The notes under the pieces: model-generated
Told to the model about the DNA's origin: nothing
Seen by the model: only the letters and a program-made list of their open reading frames with translations
The model's database searches: none
Made by a program: the position numbers and the translations under genes
Source of the DNA: Streptococcus sp.
GTDB taxonomy: Bacteria > Bacillota > Bacilli > Lactobacillales > Streptococcaceae
Length of the DNA: 64,000 nt
NCBI GenBank assembly: GCA_030528055.1
Contig: JAUMZQ010000001.1
Span: 1-64,000 of the forward strand
Reading direction: 5' to 3'
Part shown: positions 1 to 10,520 of the stretch, in pieces
Layout of the letters: the number at the start of each line of letters is the position of its first letter
How positions within the stretch are numbered: position 1 is the first letter of the stretch

Positions 1-406
1 GATAGACTGTAGAGGTTGAGATAGCGAGTTTAGAGGCGATATGGGTCAGAGACTCTCTATTAAGCAGGAGCTGAGCAATTTTCTGTCTTAGTACTTCAGA
101 GATTTGACAATTTTTCTTAACGAGGTTAGTTTCAGAAATGGTGACTTTATGACAGGATTTACACTGAAACCGTCTCTTTTTTAAGCGAATGAGACTAGGT
201 AGACCAGCAATTTCAATAAAAGGGATTTTAGAAGGTTTTTGGAAATCATATTTGATTTGTTTTCCTGTGCAGTGTTTACACATAGGAGGCTGGTAGTCTA
301 GTGTAGCCATAAGCTCAATATGAGTTTCGTGCCTCCAAGCATTGTTTATGGTGATATTTTTGTCTTTCATTCCGATGAGTAGTGTGGTATGATGAATATG
401 TTCCAT
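1..406 (-). CDS. ISL3-family transposase, N-terminal part (runs off window)
   Basis: An open frame starts with ATG at 406 on the minus strand, behind an AAAGGA ribosome binding site, and stays open to the window edge (135 codons). The translation has two CxxC pairs, CKHC and CKSC, about 50 residues apart. This is the N-terminal zinc-binding region typical of ISL3-family transposases of the IS1167 kind found in streptococci, and it is followed by a helix-turn-helix-like stretch ending LTHIASKLA. The catalytic DDE domain lies outside the window, so whether the copy is intact is unknown. A decayed relative of the same N-terminus lies at 33936–34282. Family assignment is from recognition, not from a search. 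Confidence 0.8.
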   Translation of the reverse strand, partial: MEHIHHTTLLIGMKDKNITINNAWRHETHIELMATLDYQPPMCKHCTGKQIKYDFQKPSKIPFIEIAGLPSLIRLKKRRFQCKSCHKVTISETNLVKKNCQISEVLRQKIAQLLLNRESLTHIASKLAISTSTVY

Positions 407-525
407 AAGATCCTTTCTAATGATGGTTTGGCGCTTTTCATTATAAATCTTATGGGACTTTTTGTGTACTCAAAAAGCTCCATAATATCCAAAGTGGTTT
501 TACCCATTACAGATATTATAGAGCC
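407..525 (-). mobile_element. Terminal region of the ISL3-family element
   Basis: This is the non-coding end of the insertion sequence upstream of its transposase. Read on the minus strand it begins GGCTCTATAATATCTGTAAT at about 524, which looks like the ISL3-type terminal inverted repeat. A related internal motif, CCATAATATCC, lies at about 480–490. A similar end (TATTATAGAGC) occurs alone at about 29213–29237. The exact insertion point and any target duplication cannot be fixed without the other end. Confidence 0.6.
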
Positions 526-526
526 T

Positions 527-557
527 TAAAAAACAGTTCATTAGAACTGTTTTTTTA
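527..557 (-). terminator. Rho-independent terminator of the MBL-fold hydrolase gene
   Basis: The stem ACAGTTC/GAACTGT with loop ATTA is flanked by runs of A and T, so it can work in both directions. It lies 20 bases beyond the stop codon of the minus-strand hydrolase gene and directly beside the insertion sequence end. Confidence 0.75.
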
Positions 558-576
558 TCTTATTTATAAAAGTAGA

Positions 577-1206
577 TTAGTGAAAAAATGGATTGAAGTA
601 CTTTTCATGATTGATTGTACTATTTCGACCATGTCCTGGGAAAACCTCATAATCTCCTGAAAGTGTAAATAATTGTTGACGGATACTATTTAAAAGTTGA
701 GGTAGGTCTCCAGTGTATAAATCAGTGCGTCCAATCGTTTCAAAAAAAAGTGCGTCGCCAGTAAAAACTACGAGGTCTTCGGGGAAAATTAGTGATACGC
801 CTCCAATAGAGTGACCAGGCGTTGGAACAACATAAAAGCGAAAATCTGCTAGTTCATAGTTTTCATTGTAATGAAAGAAATTTTCAGCAGGTTGTAAAAT
901 GAAATTTTCCAGTTCAGGATGGCGTGTAAAACCAGATAATTCAGGAGTATAAAGCCAACTTGCTTCACTTTCTGCTACATAGACAGGGGGATGGGCAAAG
1001 GTATCTCGAACTTTATCCAAACTCATGATATGATCATAATGAGTGTGCGTTAACAGGATAGCTAGAATTGGTTTGTTGACTTCATTTAGTTTATTTTTTA
1101 TTTTATTCCAATCACTACCTGGATCAATAACCAAACAGTGTTGATTATTTTCTAAAATGTAGGTATTTTCACCAGCTACTCGGTTAACAATTTTGTGAAT
1201 TTTCAT
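577..1206 (-). CDS. MBL-fold metallo-hydrolase (glyoxalase II-like)
   Basis: This 209-residue cytoplasmic protein has the metallo-beta-lactamase signature THTHYDH in its first third, followed by a PGHS box, a TGDALF box and a C-terminal FPGHG histidine. Together these are the binuclear metal ligands of the glyoxalase II/YcbL-like group. Members hydrolyse thioesters or related substrates; the substrate here cannot be read from sequence. The ATG at 1206 follows a good GAGGGAG site. The gene is monocistronic, divergent from dinG and ends at a strong hairpin terminator. It could belong to the hydroxyacylglutathione hydrolase family or to a less specific hydrolase; the fold is certain, the substrate is not. 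Confidence 0.85.
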   Translation of the reverse strand: MKIHKIVNRVAGENTYILENNQHCLVIDPGSDWNKIKNKLNEVNKPILAILLTHTHYDHIMSLDKVRDTFAHPPVYVAESEASWLYTPELSGFTRHPELENFILQPAENFFHYNENYELADFRFYVVPTPGHSIGGVSLIFPEDLVVFTGDALFFETIGRTDLYTGDLPQLLNSIRQQLFTLSGDYEVFPGHGRNSTINHEKYFNPFFH

Positions 1207-1368
1207 GAAGCTCCCTCAAACTTTCTTTCTTCTTATTACCAAGTGTAACAAAAAAAGACAAATTGTGCAGTAAATAATTTTTATTGGCTTGCTTGATAAG
1301 AAAAAATGGGATTTCATTATTTTGTTCTTTAAGATGATTTTTTAGCACTGCGAAAAGTTCTAGAATTA

Positions 1369-1377
1369 TGATATAAT
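1369..1377 (+). promoter_or_regulatory. Extended -10 promoter of dinG, probably leaderless
   Basis: TGATATAAT is a perfect extended -10 element (TG, one base, TATAAT). Only nine bases separate it from the ATG at 1387, so transcription should begin at or within about three bases of the start codon. No purine-rich ribosome binding site lies in those nine bases (TTTTCTAAT). Confidence 0.7.
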
Positions 1378-1386
1378 TTTTCTAAT

Positions 1387-3831
1387 ATGAAAGAAACAAA
1401 TTATAAGTATGCTGTTGTTGATTTAGAGGCAACAGGAGCAAATACAAATGCTAAAATTATTCAAATTGGTATTGTTCTGATTGAAAATGGAGTAATTACT
1501 AAAACTTATGAAACAGATGTGAATCCTCATGAAACTTTGGATGAGCATATTAAGCAGTTGACAGGTTTAGATGATTGTCGTTTACAAAAGGCACCGGAAT
1601 TTTCACAAATTGCTTCAACGGTTTATGAACTACTGAAAGATGCAATATTTGTAGCTCATAATGTGAAATTTGATGCTAATTTGTTAGCAGAAGCATTGTT
1701 CTGGGAAGGGCATGAATTGATAACACCTCGTGTAGATACAGTAGAATTGGCACAAATTTTTTATCCAACCTTTGATCGTTATAATTTAGGTTATCTATGT
1801 GAGTTGTTAGAAATTCCTTTAGAAAATGCTCATACAGCCATAGCGGATTCTTTAGCAACAGCTCAGTTATTTTTGAAAATTCAAGAAAAAATAAAATCCC
1901 TACCAAAAATACTAGTAGAAAAAATATTGAATTATTCAGATAGTCTGATTTACGAATCACGTCTAGCTATTGAGGATATATATGGGCAAATGCCTATGTA
2001 CCAAACGGATGAGTTGGAAAATCATCACGGTATTTTTTTAAAAAAAGCTAAGAAAAAGAAAAAAGAAAAGAAACTTTCGCATGATTTTTTAACTAATTTG
2101 TATTTATTAGGTTTGGAGAAGCGGCCAGAACAACTGAAGTTTGCTCATTTTGTGGAAGAAGCTTTGATAGAGAATCAAATTAGTTTTTTAGAAGCTCAAA
2201 CTGGTTTGGGCAAGACACTTGCTTATTTGTTGCCTATATTGTCACAAAAGCAAAATCGTATTTTACTGACAGTTCCAACTAAAATACTGCAAGATCAGTT
2301 AATGTTGAAGGAAGGTAGACAGTTAGAAGAGGTTTTTAATATTACCTTTCATAATCTTAAAAGCCCAGAAAATTATCTTAAATTAGATGCTTTTCATCAA
2401 AGTTTGGATATTACTTATGATAATCGTTTATTCAATCGTTGTAAAATACAATTACTGGTGTGGTTGACTGAAACTGAAACAGGTGATTTGAATGAAATTG
2501 GTCAAGCCCATCGCTTTCAGGCTTACTTTGAAGAAATTCGTCATGATGGAAAACTTAGTAAACGTTCACTTTTTTATCATCAAGATTTTTGGCATCTAGG
2601 GCAAGTAAAATCAAAAATTAGTCGAGTAGTGATTACCAATCATCCTTATCTTTTAACACGTTTGGAAGATGACAACACCCTACTTGATAATAGGATATTA
2701 GTAGTGGACGAAGCTCAAAAACTATTTTTTGCTTTAGAAAGTTTCTCCCAAAGAAGTTTGAATATGACCAAGCTATTACAACAAATTGGTCAATCCTTGC
2801 AAGCTGAAAATACGATTATACAAACTCGAATTTTACAAAGTATCCAATTTGAATTATCAGAAGTGACTGCTGGTAAGAAAAAAACAATTTATGAGTTGAG
2901 TGATGAGAAAATTGATAAATTGCGTCAAGATATTTCGGAATTAAAGGAAAATACGCTAGCCGAGTTACAAGATTTTTTTTCAACGACTTATCAGCACTAT
3001 TGGATAACAGAAGAAAAATTTGCAGATTACCACTTGAAAACTCTTCATGCAGGACGTACTGAGTTGCTTTCATTTGAAAAATTATTACCAGAAAAATGTC
3101 AAGCACTTCTTATTTCATCCACTTTAGAAATCAGTTCTAAGTTGAATTTAGCTCAATTACTAGGTTTTGAACATTATCAATTTTACAAATTGAAACAAAA
3201 GAAAAAACCGTTACAAAAACTATTTTTAGACGAAGATTTTCCTGAGATAACTTCATTATCCATTCAAGATTTTTCAAGTCGTTTAGCTGTCCTAATAAAC
3301 GATTTGTCACCATTTAACCAGCCAATAGTTGTTCTTTTTACCTCCAAAGAGTTGTTGCTGGCGACATCTAGTGTTTTATCTCTGCCTCACTTAGCGCAAT
3401 ATAAAAATGGAAGTGCTAGTAATATTAAACAGCGATTTGACAGAGGAGAAACTTCTATTTTATTGGGAACAGGAAGTTTTTGGGAAGGGACAGATTTTTC
3501 TGAGCACGAACAAATTATTCAAGTCATCACACGGATACCTTTTGATAATCCCAAAGATTTTTTCGTTCAAAAATTAGGAGTTTATTTAAAATCTCTAAAT
3601 AAAAATCTTTTTTACGACTACCAACTACCAGTTACTATTTTACGGTTGAAACAGGCAATGGGGCGGACACGAAGAAATGAACACCAAAAATCAGCTGTCA
3701 TCCTTTTAGATAATCGGATTACTCAGAAACGATACGGAAAACAAATACAGCATCAACTGGAGCAACTAGCATCGCTTCAAGCTTTTTCAGAGAATGAAAT
3801 CTTTCATCAGTTACGCCAATTTTTTGATTAG
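1387..3831 (+). CDS. dinG: DinG-type ATP-dependent helicase with DnaQ-like 3'-5' exonuclease domain
   Basis: The protein has 814 residues, the size usual for Firmicute DinG. Residues 1–170 form a DnaQ/DEDD exonuclease domain (VVDLEATG with D12 and E14, later AHNVKFD and HTAIADSLAT). The rest is an XPD/DinG superfamily 2 helicase: Walker A QTGLGKT near residue 270, motif II DEAQ near 441, and motif VI QAMGRTRR near 757. Unlike E. coli DinG, Gram-positive DinG carries the exonuclease fusion and may act more as a nuclease in repair or replication conflicts. The iron-sulphur cysteine cluster of E. coli DinG is not evident. The start is the ATG just after the extended -10 at 1369. There is no operon partner; rodA follows behind its own promoter. 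Confidence 0.93.
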   Translation: MKETNYKYAVVDLEATGANTNAKIIQIGIVLIENGVITKTYETDVNPHETLDEHIKQLTGLDDCRLQKAPEFSQIASTVYELLKDAIFVAHNVKFDANLLAEALFWEGHELITPRVDTVELAQIFYPTFDRYNLGYLCELLEIPLENAHTAIADSLATAQLFLKIQEKIKSLPKILVEKILNYSDSLIYESRLAIEDIYGQMPMYQTDELENHHGIFLKKAKKKKKEKKLSHDFLTNLYLLGLEKRPEQLKFAHFVEEALIENQISFLEAQTGLGKTLAYLLPILSQKQNRILLTVPTKILQDQLMLKEGRQLEEVFNITFHNLKSPENYLKLDAFHQSLDITYDNRLFNRCKIQLLVWLTETETGDLNEIGQAHRFQAYFEEIRHDGKLSKRSLFYHQDFWHLGQVKSKISRVVITNHPYLLTRLEDDNTLLDNRILVVDEAQKLFFALESFSQRSLNMTKLLQQIGQSLQAENTIIQTRILQSIQFELSEVTAGKKKTIYELSDEKIDKLRQDISELKENTLAELQDFFSTTYQHYWITEEKFADYHLKTLHAGRTELLSFEKLLPEKCQALLISSTLEISSKLNLAQLLGFEHYQFYKLKQKKKPLQKLFLDEDFPEITSLSIQDFSSRLAVLINDLSPFNQPIVVLFTSKELLLATSSVLSLPHLAQYKNGSASNIKQRFDRGETSILLGTGSFWEGTDFSEHEQIIQVITRIPFDNPKDFFVQKLGVYLKSLNKNLFYDYQLPVTILRLKQAMGRTRRNEHQKSAVILLDNRITQKRYGKQIQHQLEQLASLQAFSENEIFHQLRQFFD

Positions 3832-3912
3832 AAAAGATTATCCAAAACCTTAATATTATTGTAACTATATTTCAAAATTCTTCTGTTTCCTCTGCTCATT
3901 TTTTCAAAAATT

Positions 3913-4073
3913 TGTTATAATGGAAAGAATAATTGCTTGCTCTATCCGTTTAGTAGCATTTTGTGATGGACTTTTAGTTTGGCTAAATTTAGTGCCAATA
4001 AGAAAAATGAAGTTTTCTAACTAGAATTAGTTTCCCAAAGATTCGTTATTTAGTATTTTAACAAGGAGATATT
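3913..4073 (+). promoter_or_regulatory. rodA promoter (TGTTATAAT) and about 145-nt leader
   Basis: TGTTATAAT at 3913–3921 is an extended -10 element; the -35 region (TGCTCA) is weak. Transcription from about 3928 would leave a leader of about 145 nt, ending in AAGGAG before the ATG at 4074. The leader has small inverted repeats (TTGGC...GCCAA near 3979–3998, CTAA...TTAG near 4019–4030) but matches no riboswitch that I recognise. Confidence 0.55.
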
Positions 4074-5306
4074 ATGTCTTATAAAAAATCATCAATTGAA
4101 TCACGTATTGATTACAGTTTGATTTTACCAGTCTTGATATTGCTATCAATTGGCGTTACATCTATTTATATTGCAGTTAGTCATGATTATCCCAATAATA
4201 TCTGGCAGATTGTGAGTCAGCAAATAATGTGGATTGTAGTCGGTTTTTTGATTAGTTTTATCATTATGTTCTTCAATACTAAATTTCTTTGGAAAGTAAC
4301 ACCTTATTTGTATGTGCTAGGTTTAGGATTGATGGTGCTCCCTTTAATTTTCTACAATCCAGATTTAGTAGCCTCTACAGGAGCGAAAAATTGGATTGCT
4401 ATCGGACGTGTGACACTTTTTCAACCTTCTGAATTTATGAAAATTTCCTATATTCTCATTTTAGCTAGGCATGTGGTTTATTTTTTACAGAAGCACAAAG
4501 AAGAGGTGAGAACAATCGGATTGGACTTTCTCTTGTTGTTGCAGTTAGGCTTATACACGATACCCGTCTTATTTCTTTTGATTTTACAAAGTGATTTGGG
4601 GACAGCTCTGGTATTTGTTGCAATTTATGCAGGAATTGCTTTATTATCAGGGATTTCATGGAAAATTATTCTTCCGATTCTTTTAACTGGTATCGCACTG
4701 TTTGTTTCTTTCATGATGATTTTCACCTCAACTGGCGGACGTTCCTTTTTACACAATATTGGAATGCCAACCTACCAAATTAATCGAATCTTAGCTTGGC
4801 TACATCCATTTGATTATGCACAAACAACAACTTATCAGCAAGCGCAAGGACAGATTGCTATTGGTAGTGGAGGATTGACGGGACAAGGTTTTAATGTTTC
4901 TAATTTGCTAGTTCCTGTGAGAGAAAGTGATATGATTTTCACAGTAATAGCTGAAGATTTTGGTTTTCTAGGTTCTACATTAGTGATTGTACTATACTTA
5001 TTGTTAATTTATAGAATGTTAAAGATTACGATAAAATCAAACAATCAGTTCTATACCTATATTGCCACTGGTTTTATCATGATGATGTTGTTTCATATTT
5101 TTGAAAATGTTGGAGCAGTAACAGGTATTTTACCTTTGACGGGGATTCCACTTCCATTGATTTCACAAGGAGGCTCCTCCATTATTAGTAATCTTATTGG
5201 TGTTGGATTGTTTTTATCTATTAGTTATCAAAATACCCTAGCAGAAGAAAAGAAAGTTACTTCCCCCGTAGTTCGTAAGAAAGTTGTTTTAAAAAAATTA
5301 AAATAA
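4074..5306 (+). CDS. rodA: RodA, SEDS-family peptidoglycan glycosyltransferase
   Basis: This is a 410-residue polytopic membrane protein with about ten hydrophobic segments. It carries SEDS signatures: the GAKNWIAIG stretch, QPSEFMK, the long extracytoplasmic loop with GQIAIGSGGLTGQGF, ESDMIFTVIAEDFGF and GIPLPLISQGGSS. SEDS proteins polymerise lipid II together with a class B PBP; RodA serves peripheral (side-wall) growth in streptococci. The neighbourhood rodA–DJ-1–HAD–gyrB–ezrA is the order I know from the pneumococcus, which supports RodA over FtsW. The tail is basic (VVRKKVVLKKLK). The start is set by AAGGAG at 4063–4068. Confidence 0.93.
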   Translation: MSYKKSSIESRIDYSLILPVLILLSIGVTSIYIAVSHDYPNNIWQIVSQQIMWIVVGFLISFIIMFFNTKFLWKVTPYLYVLGLGLMVLPLIFYNPDLVASTGAKNWIAIGRVTLFQPSEFMKISYILILARHVVYFLQKHKEEVRTIGLDFLLLLQLGLYTIPVLFLLILQSDLGTALVFVAIYAGIALLSGISWKIILPILLTGIALFVSFMMIFTSTGGRSFLHNIGMPTYQINRILAWLHPFDYAQTTTYQQAQGQIAIGSGGLTGQGFNVSNLLVPVRESDMIFTVIAEDFGFLGSTLVIVLYLLLIYRMLKITIKSNNQFYTYIATGFIMMMLFHIFENVGAVTGILPLTGIPLPLISQGGSSIISNLIGVGLFLSISYQNTLAEEKKVTSPVVRKKVVLKKLK

Positions 5307-5344
5307 TCTTGAACTAAATGAAGATTTTAAGAAAGGACAGATGA

Positions 5345-5899
5345 ATGACAAAAGTAGCTATTATATTAGCAGATGGATTTGAAGAAATTGAGGCTTTAAC
5401 AGTAGTAGATGTACTTCGACGTTCGAATATTTCGTGTGATACGCTTGGTTTTTCAGAATTGGTTACTGGCTCACATGCTATTACTGTTCAAGCAGACAAA
5501 GTATGGCAAGGTGAAGCATCAGAATATGATATGATAGTGTTGCCCGGTGGGATGCCTGGTTCTGCTCATCTTCGTGACAATCAAGATTTGATACAAACCT
5601 TACAAGATTTTCGTGATAAGGATAAATTTATTGCTGCTATTTGTGCAGCTCCGATTGCTTTAGACCGTGCAGGAATATTGAAAGATAAAAGTTTCACCTG
5701 TTATGATGATGTAAGAGAACAAATTACGGAGGGAACCTATCATAAACAAACAGTCGTAGTAGATGGTAAATTGATTACCAGTCGTGGTCCATCAACGGCG
5801 CTAGCTTTTGCATATGAATTGGTTTCTCAATTAGGTGGAGATGGCAATTTACTTGCTGATGCAATGCTCTATAATGACGTATTTAAAAACTCATTGTAA
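5345..5899 (+). CDS. DJ-1/PfpI (ThiJ) family protein
   Basis: This 184-residue cytoplasmic protein belongs to the DJ-1/PfpI superfamily. It shows FEEIEALTVVDVLRR near the N-terminus with the conserved glutamate, the LPGGMPG loop, and the nucleophile elbow AAICAAPIAL with the reactive cysteine. TSRGPSTALAFAYELV follows. Members act as deglycases/chaperones, proteases or redox sensors; the actual role here is unknown. The ATG at 5345 is chosen because AAAGGA sits at good spacing; an out-of-frame ATG at 5341 is ignored. It lies 38 bases after rodA, probably on the same transcript, and is followed by a hairpin. Confidence 0.9.
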   Translation: MTKVAIILADGFEEIEALTVVDVLRRSNISCDTLGFSELVTGSHAITVQADKVWQGEASEYDMIVLPGGMPGSAHLRDNQDLIQTLQDFRDKDKFIAAICAAPIALDRAGILKDKSFTCYDDVREQITEGTYHKQTVVVDGKLITSRGPSTALAFAYELVSQLGGDGNLLADAMLYNDVFKNSL

Positions 5900-5900
5900 T

Positions 5901-5943
5901 ACATAAAGGCTCACTTGTTAAAAAAAACAGTGGGTTTTTATGT
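5901..5943 (+). terminator. Terminator after the DJ-1 gene
   Basis: ACATAAA at 5901–5907 pairs with TTTATGT at 5937–5943, and CTCACTTGTT pairs imperfectly with AACAGTGGG inside it. The right arm carries a run of T. The stem has a bulge, so strength is moderate. Confidence 0.55.
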
Positions 5944-6002
5944 ATTTTCATGCTGAAAAGTGCCTGTTTATAGCAAATATTCTCCCTATTTTGTGAAAAA
6001 TA

Positions 6003-6011
6003 TGGTATAAT
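6003..6011 (+). promoter_or_regulatory. Extended -10 promoter of the HAD gene, probably leaderless
   Basis: TGGTATAAT is a perfect extended -10. The ATG at 6019 begins only eight bases after its last base, about where transcription should start. The intervening TGAGGGT is too close to the ATG to serve as an ordinary ribosome binding site. Confidence 0.65.
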
Positions 6012-6018
6012 TGAGGGT

Positions 6019-6585
6019 ATGAATTATCAAGATTACATCTGGGATTTAGGTGGAACTCTGCTAGATAATTATGAAACTTCCACATTAGCTTTTGTTGAGA
6101 CATTAAGAATTTTTGGTTATCAAGCAGAGCATGATGCTGTTTACAAAGCTTTGAAAGTTTCTACAGATTATGCAGTTAATCGATTTGCTCCCACAGAAAA
6201 AGATTTTTTGAAGTGCTATAAGGAAAATGAAGCAAAACGATTGGCAAGTCCGGTGTTGTTTGAAGGAACTAGAGAAATACTTCAAGGGATTCTATCTCAC
6301 GGAGGGAGAAATTTTTTGATTTCTCATCGAGACAATCAAGTTTTAGATATTCTAGAAAAAGCTGGTATTGACTCCTGTTTTTCTGACGTGATAACCTCAG
6401 CGAATCATTTTAAAAGAAAACCTAATCCAGAATCCATACTTTATCTAAAGAAAAAATATGCTATCCATTCCGGTCTAGTTATTGGAGATAGACCTATTGA
6501 TATTGAAGCTGGTCAAGCAGCTGGCTTGGATACATATTTGTTTGATAGTATGAATAATCTAAAAGACTTTATAAATTTAACATAG
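6019..6585 (+). CDS. HAD-superfamily hydrolase (HAD-IA)
   Basis: This 188-residue cytoplasmic protein has HAD motif I at the N-terminus (IWDLGGTLLDNY). D9 is the nucleophile, but the usual second aspartate is replaced by glycine (G11). Motif II is LISHRDN, motif III the lysine of FKRKPNPE, and motif IV IGDRPIDIEAG. The fold resembles phosphoglycolate phosphatase or beta-phosphoglucomutase relatives. Loss of the motif I acid/base may change or weaken phosphatase activity, although DLGG/DLGN variants exist in active HADs. It ends 12 bases before gyrB, so they may be co-transcribed. The substrate is unknown. Confidence 0.85.
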   Translation: MNYQDYIWDLGGTLLDNYETSTLAFVETLRIFGYQAEHDAVYKALKVSTDYAVNRFAPTEKDFLKCYKENEAKRLASPVLFEGTREILQGILSHGGRNFLISHRDNQVLDILEKAGIDSCFSDVITSANHFKRKPNPESILYLKKKYAIHSGLVIGDRPIDIEAGQAAGLDTYLFDSMNNLKDFINLT

Positions 6586-8547
<1,962 letters not shown>

Positions 8548-8583
8548 AAAATCAGAAAAAAACAACAATTACTAATAAAATTA

Positions 8584-8592
8584 TGATATAAT
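8584..8592 (+). promoter_or_regulatory. ezrA extended -10 promoter
   Basis: TGATATAAT is an extended -10 element in the 86-base gap between gyrB and ezrA. The expected leader of about 35 nt carries GAAGGAG before the ATG at 8634. Confidence 0.6.
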
Positions 8593-8633
8593 CAATGTGT
8601 TTGTTTTAAAGTAACAAAATGAAGGAGTTTTAT

Positions 8634-10358
8634 ATGTCTAGTGGACTGATTATTCTTGTCATTCTAGTAGCTCTACTGTTAATTTTTGGATATGTTGCTG
8701 CAGTATTGATGAGAAAAAGAAATGAAGCTTTACTTCAAAAATTAGAGGATAGAAAAGAAAAACTTTACAATCTTCCTGTAAACGATGAAGTTGAAGCAGT
8801 AAAAAATATGCATTTGGTTGGGCAAAGTCAAGTAACTTTTCGTGAGTGGAACCAAAAGTGGGTTGATTTATCCTTAAATTCATTTGCTGATATTGAAAAT
8901 AATCTTTTTGAAGCAGAAGGTTTAAATAATGGCTTTCGTTTTATGAAAGCTAAGCATGCGATTGAAAACATTGAAAGTCAAATTGACTTAATCGATGAAG
9001 ACATCAAATTGATTCGTCAAGCTTTAGAAGATTTAGAAAAACAAGAATCTAAGAATAGTGGCCGTGTGCTCCATGCACTAGATTTGTTTGAAAAATTACA
9101 GGTCAATGTTGCGGATAATGAAGAATCATACGGAAAAGCTTTTCCTGAAATTGAGAAACAATTAGAAAAAATAGAATCTGAATTTTCACAATTCGTTACG
9201 CTTAATTCTTCAGGAGACCCAGTAGAGGCAGCTGAAATTTTGGATAAGGTTGAGGAACACATTATTGCCTTAACTCATATCGTTGAAAAAGTGCCAGCTA
9301 TTGTTGAAGAAATGTCTGCTAAGTTACCAGATCAGCTAGAAGATTTAGAGTCTGGACATCGCAAACTGTTAGAATCAGGCTATCATTTCATTGAAACAGA
9401 TATTGAATCACGCTTTCAACAGCTTCATTCTGCTTTGCAACGCAATGAAAATAATATCGCTTCTTTAGAATTGGACAATGCTGAGTATGAAAATGAGCAA
9501 ATTCAAGAAGAAATTAATGCTCTTTATTCTATTTTCACAAAAGAAATACATGCTCACAGTGTTGTTGGAAAATTGGTGAAAAATCTACCAAATTATCTAG
9601 AACATACAAAAAACAACAATCATCGTCTCCAAGAAGAAATAGAGCAATTATCGCGTATTTTCCGCTTGTCTGATACCGATGTGGCGCATGTCAAAGAATT
9701 ACATGTAGAATTATCTATGCAAGAAGATGTCGTTCTTTCTGCAGTGGAAGATTCTTCTGAAAGCAAACAAGCTTATTCTCTTGTCCAAGAAGAATTGGAA
9801 CAAATTCAAGAACGCTTGAAAGAAATCGAAGATGAGCAAATTTCGTTGAGTGATTCTCTATCTAAAATCGAAAAAGATGACGCAAATGCACGACAAAAGG
9901 TAAATATCTATTCAAATAAATTACATACTATCAAGCGGTATATGGAAAAACGGAATTTACCAGGTATTCCAAAATCTTTCCTTAAAATCTTTTTCTCAAC
10001 CAGCAACAATATTGAACAGTTGGTGAAAGAATTAGAGGAAAAACAGGTTAATATTGAATCCGTAAATCGTTGGTTAGAAATTTTAACAAATGATATGTAT
10101 GAATTAGAAAACGAAACTTATATGATTGTTCAGAATGCAACATTGACAGAGCAATTATTACAGTATTCTAATCGTTACCGTTCGTTTGATGATAATGTAC
10201 AAGCAGCTTTTAATGAGTCAATTATTATATTTGAAAATGACTATGATTACAAAAAATCATTGGAAGTTATTTCTAAAGCGTTGGATATAGTAGAACCAGG
10301 AGTAACCGAACGCTTTGTTAACTCTTACGAGAAAACAAGAGAAACCATTCATTATTAA
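8634..10358 (+). CDS. ezrA: EzrA, septation ring regulator
   Basis: This is a 574-residue, N-terminally anchored protein: one transmembrane helix (about residues 4–25), then a long cytoplasmic, mostly helical spectrin-like/coiled-coil domain rich in E, K and L. Recognised EzrA stretches include LYNLPVNDEVEAVKNMHL, FREWNQKWVDLS and, near the C-terminus, ATLTEQLLQYSNRYRSFD and PGVTERFVNSYEKTRETI. EzrA binds FtsZ, limits extra Z rings and helps recruit PBPs to the septum. The ATG at 8634 is preferred over the one at 8619 because GAAGGAG sits 8 bases upstream and the family begins with a short polar tip. A strong terminator follows. Confidence 0.95.
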   Translation: MSSGLIILVILVALLLIFGYVAAVLMRKRNEALLQKLEDRKEKLYNLPVNDEVEAVKNMHLVGQSQVTFREWNQKWVDLSLNSFADIENNLFEAEGLNNGFRFMKAKHAIENIESQIDLIDEDIKLIRQALEDLEKQESKNSGRVLHALDLFEKLQVNVADNEESYGKAFPEIEKQLEKIESEFSQFVTLNSSGDPVEAAEILDKVEEHIIALTHIVEKVPAIVEEMSAKLPDQLEDLESGHRKLLESGYHFIETDIESRFQQLHSALQRNENNIASLELDNAEYENEQIQEEINALYSIFTKEIHAHSVVGKLVKNLPNYLEHTKNNNHRLQEEIEQLSRIFRLSDTDVAHVKELHVELSMQEDVVLSAVEDSSESKQAYSLVQEELEQIQERLKEIEDEQISLSDSLSKIEKDDANARQKVNIYSNKLHTIKRYMEKRNLPGIPKSFLKIFFSTSNNIEQLVKELEEKQVNIESVNRWLEILTNDMYELENETYMIVQNATLTEQLLQYSNRYRSFDDNVQAAFNESIIIFENDYDYKKSLEVISKALDIVEPGVTERFVNSYEKTRETIHY

Positions 10359-10364
10359 TTAAAT

Positions 10365-10395
10365 AAAAAGGTTTTCGAAAGAAAACCTTTTTGAT
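10365..10395 (+). terminator. ezrA terminator
   Basis: A perfect 12-bp stem (AAAAAGGTTTTC/GAAAACCTTTTT) with loop GAAA lies just after the ezrA stop codon. It is symmetric enough to work on both strands. Confidence 0.85.
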
Positions 10396-10520
10396 ATAAA
10401 ACAAATCATGAATATAATAAAAAGACTGTTTATGACTACTTCGAATGAAAAGAATAGTATTATAGAGAAATTTCAGTACAAAAAACATATATTTTATAAC
10501 AAGTATAAAGGATAATAAAG

